Shown in pieces: positions 57,945 through 64,000 of a stretch of 64,000 nucleotides of DNA. The stretch is from Salvator merianae (taxonomy: Eukaryota; Chordata; Lepidosauria; Squamata; Teiidae). Numbering within the stretch: position 1 is the first letter of the stretch; each line of letters begins with the position of its first letter. Position numbers and translations under genes: made by a program. Under the pieces are notes generated by a model. It was given only the letters and a program-made list of their open reading frames with translations, was not told where the DNA came from and ran no database searches. The stretch lies in the NCBI GenBank assembly GCA_003586115.2, contig QVOM02000034.1, positions 110,709,610 to 110,773,609 of the forward strand, written 5' to 3'.

Positions 57945-59330
57945 TCAGAAGGACTGGAGAGATAGAGCTGGGTGTCATCAGCATACTAAGCTTTGGAGTC
58001 TGCCTTGGAGGTAGGAAGAAAACCACTGTCGAAAAGTGATCCAGGTCCCAGTCTCTGAAGCCACTCCGACAAAATACCATGGTTGATGGTATCAAAAGCT
58101 GCCAAAAGATCAAGGAGAACCAGCAGGGTTGCATTGCCCCTATCTCTCTCCCAATAAAGGTCATCCATCAAGGCGACCAGACAGTCTCAATGCCATATCC
58201 CTGCCTGAAACCAGATTGCAATGGGCCTAGATGGGTCTTCCAAGCATGTCTGCAGGTGGGTGGGCACTACTAAGTCCAGCACTTTGCCCAAAAAGGGGAT
58301 TTTAACAATGAGACAATAGTTATTTAATACCTCTGGGTTGAGGGAGGACATCTGCAGAAGAAGACTCACCACACCTTCCTTGAGCGTTGCTGGCACCTTC
58401 CCCTCCCACAATGAGGCATTTATCACTCTCTGGACCTACCCAGCCATATCCTTCAGCTACCTTTTATGAGCATGATGGACAAGGATCAAGAAGATGAATG
58501 GTTGGCCGACCCCCTGGCTCAGACTGCAGTAATAGAAACTGATCCAAAATAATAAGAGGCGGAGAAGTAAACCTTCTTCACTGCCACATGGTAGGCACAA
58601 TAGCGTGCTGCTAGCTCTGTTTGGTCAGATTGACACTGAGATTTGTGCACTAGCTGCCAGTCCTCCTGCTTCATTGTGTGTAGCTTCCTGCCATACCACG
58701 GAGCCTTATGAGCTTTGCAGCATCTCCAAGAGCACTTGGGAGCCATCATTTCAATAGCTCTACTCACCTCACAATTCTAAAGTGAGAGCAGAGCCTCAAC
58801 AGGAGCAGCAGCCATTACTGGATATTCCCCCAGAGCCACCAGGAATCTGTCAGATTCCATAAAGTTCTGAGGGCAGACTATCTCAATAGGTGTGTCACCC
58901 CTGCAGTGGGGAACTGTAACCATAAGACCAAATTTCACCAGGAAATCATCCATCCATGACAATGGACTTGCTGCAAGTCCACCTCCCAATAGATTATCAC
59001 CCTTCTGCTCTGTTGCAATGACCAGGTCAAAAGTATGTCTTGCAATGTGGGTTGGGCTGATGACATATTAGGACAGACCCATGGTTGTCATGGAGGCCAT
59101 GAAGTCCTGAGCTGACCAACAAGTGGCATTTTCAGTATGAAAAATTGAGGTTCCTCCAGTACCACATCTGAGACAATCTTCACCTGCTCAGGCTAAGAAG
59201 CTGTTCAGCAGCAGGGTGAATAATATACCAACAGCTGCCCTGTTGCTGTCTCTTTGGCCCAACATGAAGAACAATCCCTCAATCTCAATCACAGAGTGGA
59301 TAAAGGTGCCTGTGTGAGAGAGAGATTTTG

Positions 59331-63042
<3,712 letters not shown>

Positions 63043-63130
63043 GTATGTTCGAGCAGAAGTACTAGCTGGTTTTGTAAATGGCCTGTTTCTGATCTTCACA
63101 GCTTTCTTCATTTTCTCTGAAGGTGTTGAG
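63043..63130 (+). CDS. SLC30A7: SLC30A7 coding exon 4 (gene continues off the right edge)
   Basis: The exon encodes the residues after Gly98, YVRAEVLAGFVNGLFLIFTA then FFIFSEGVE. It forms membrane span 3 after the conserved R-E-V-L-A-G segment. The donor GTATGT starts at 63131. No later exon is visible up to 64000. Confidence 0.97.
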
Positions 63131-63277
63131 GTATGTGCGCAGATGACTGTTTATTTTTTTCCTGATGAATAAGTAGATTTCTGCAATGCAGCCAAGTTGT
63201 AGGCTAATAGTCTTCAAAGTTAGGGCAACTGAAGAAAATAGGAAGCATCTGAAGCATGTGTTTAATGTTTAGTAAAT

Positions 63278-63278
63278 C

Positions 63279-63330
<52 letters not shown>
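63278..63330. repeat. (TA)n(CA)n microsatellite
   Basis: About 11 TA units run directly into CA units in SLC30A7 intron 4. Confidence 0.95.
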
Positions 63331-63336
<6 letters not shown>

Positions 63337-63579
63337 ACAGACAAATACTTGTGATACTGCTCTTAATAGAATGGAAGTGGCTATAAATTGCTGCTTTTTT
63401 TCTCCTCACACAAGGGCAACAGCTTGACTTTTCCCATCCCACTGCAGAAAGGAACAAGGGGGAGGTAACTGGTAGTATTTTGTGTGCAACCTCACACTGG
63501 TCATCTAAGACCTCAATGAGCAGATTGGTCAGTCAGTCGGCCACCTGTCCTCAAGAGGGGTCCAGGGTGCAGACCACCT

Positions 63580-64000
63580 CTTCAGTTTATTTGTATATGC
63601 CTTCCCCGCTCAAAAAACTTTGCTCAAAGTGGTTTACTACAACAGCAGCACCACTATTACAGTATAACATTAACAAAGAAAAATAATCCAAAAATAAATA
63701 TAAAATTCAGAAAAAGAAAACAGAAAGATGCTCCATTCATCAAAAATATCAAACATGGTCTCTCTGCCTTTGGCTTGTGTCCTTACCTGGCAGCTGTTAA
63801 CACAGGCAATTGCCTGCAGAAGAATGGAAACAAAGGCCCTTTCCACCCTCACCAGAAAAGGTTCCCAGAGTCCTCCCCTCTGCATAGTAGCATGGGATGG
63901 GGGAGACCCCTCTCCCGTCTAGTAAACTTTGTCCACTCTGGACAAAGGTACTAGCCAGTAGACCTTGAAGTCTACAACCAGACCAGGACCTGTATCCTGG
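63580..64000 (-). repeat. LINE 3' end, reverse orientation
   Basis: The phrase TTTGCTCAAAGTGGTTTAC and the preceding TTTATTTGTATATGCC match the reverse tail at 55640-55850. It continues to the window edge. Confidence 0.55.

Larger units (their letters stand above)
56510..59330 (-). mobile_element. L2-like LINE, decayed, split by two MITEs
   Basis: The minus strand keeps pieces of the same protein as the LINE at 23189-26828: an endonuclease end (58989-58777), RT pieces (58426-58187, 58171-57986 with LDLLAAFDTINHGIL), and the 3' part down to the tail near 56510. It is interrupted at 57322-57502 and 57611-57944. It lies antisense in SLC30A7 intron 2. Confidence 0.85.

Overview
The window is nuclear DNA from a vertebrate, most likely a squamate reptile. 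The protein-coding genes have spliced vertebrate exons. The repeats are Sauria-type tRNA SINEs, CR1, L2-like and L1 LINEs, many short non-autonomous DNA transposons and one class II-like endogenous retrovirus. There are no bacterial-style operons and no CRISPR array. Species assignment is inference from the repeat types only.

Two genes are clear. EXTL2 (exostosin-like glycosyltransferase 2) lies on the minus strand with three coding exons at 35717-35324, 34961-34891 and 30980-30489, giving an uninterrupted 318-residue protein. SLC30A7 (zinc transporter ZnT7) starts on the plus strand at 53663; four coding exons are present (53663-53742, 54636-54737, 61451-61564, 63043-63130) and the gene runs off the right edge. 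EXTL2 and SLC30A7 are divergent neighbours in other amniotes, so this pair is conserved synteny. Here the two start codons are about 18 kb apart, and the gap is packed with insertions. A third, less certain gene is a 61-base first coding exon on the minus strand at 16933-16873 inside a CpG island. Its start resembles the CDC14A phosphatase N-terminus.

The left half is shaped by an old direct tandem duplication. Copy A (1 to about 12675) and copy B (19079 to about 36050) align block by block and are separated by about 6.4 kb that contains the CDC14A-like exon. Copy B holds the intact EXTL2. Copy A holds a broken EXTL2 copy: exon 1 has two small deletions that shift the frame, exon 2 is present, and exon 3 is missing. 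Each copy later gained or lost its own pieces. The clearest case is a 1.15-1.2 kb DNA transposon that inserted independently in each copy, in opposite orientations and at different sites, each with a perfect 3-bp target duplication. In contrast, one block of about 245 bp (7181-7427 and 26873-27119) is almost unchanged between copies and contains a CTCF-like motif.

The centre (39-50 kb) is a nest of mobile elements: a Tigger/pogo-like DNA transposon split by a 5'-truncated L1, and a short DNA transposon split by a deleted endogenous retrovirus with two 434-bp LTRs, a tRNA-Trp primer site and only gag-like and env-like remnants. The right part holds a CpG-rich promoter with an ETS site for SLC30A7, and long introns containing an L2-like LINE that is itself cut by two short DNA transposons.
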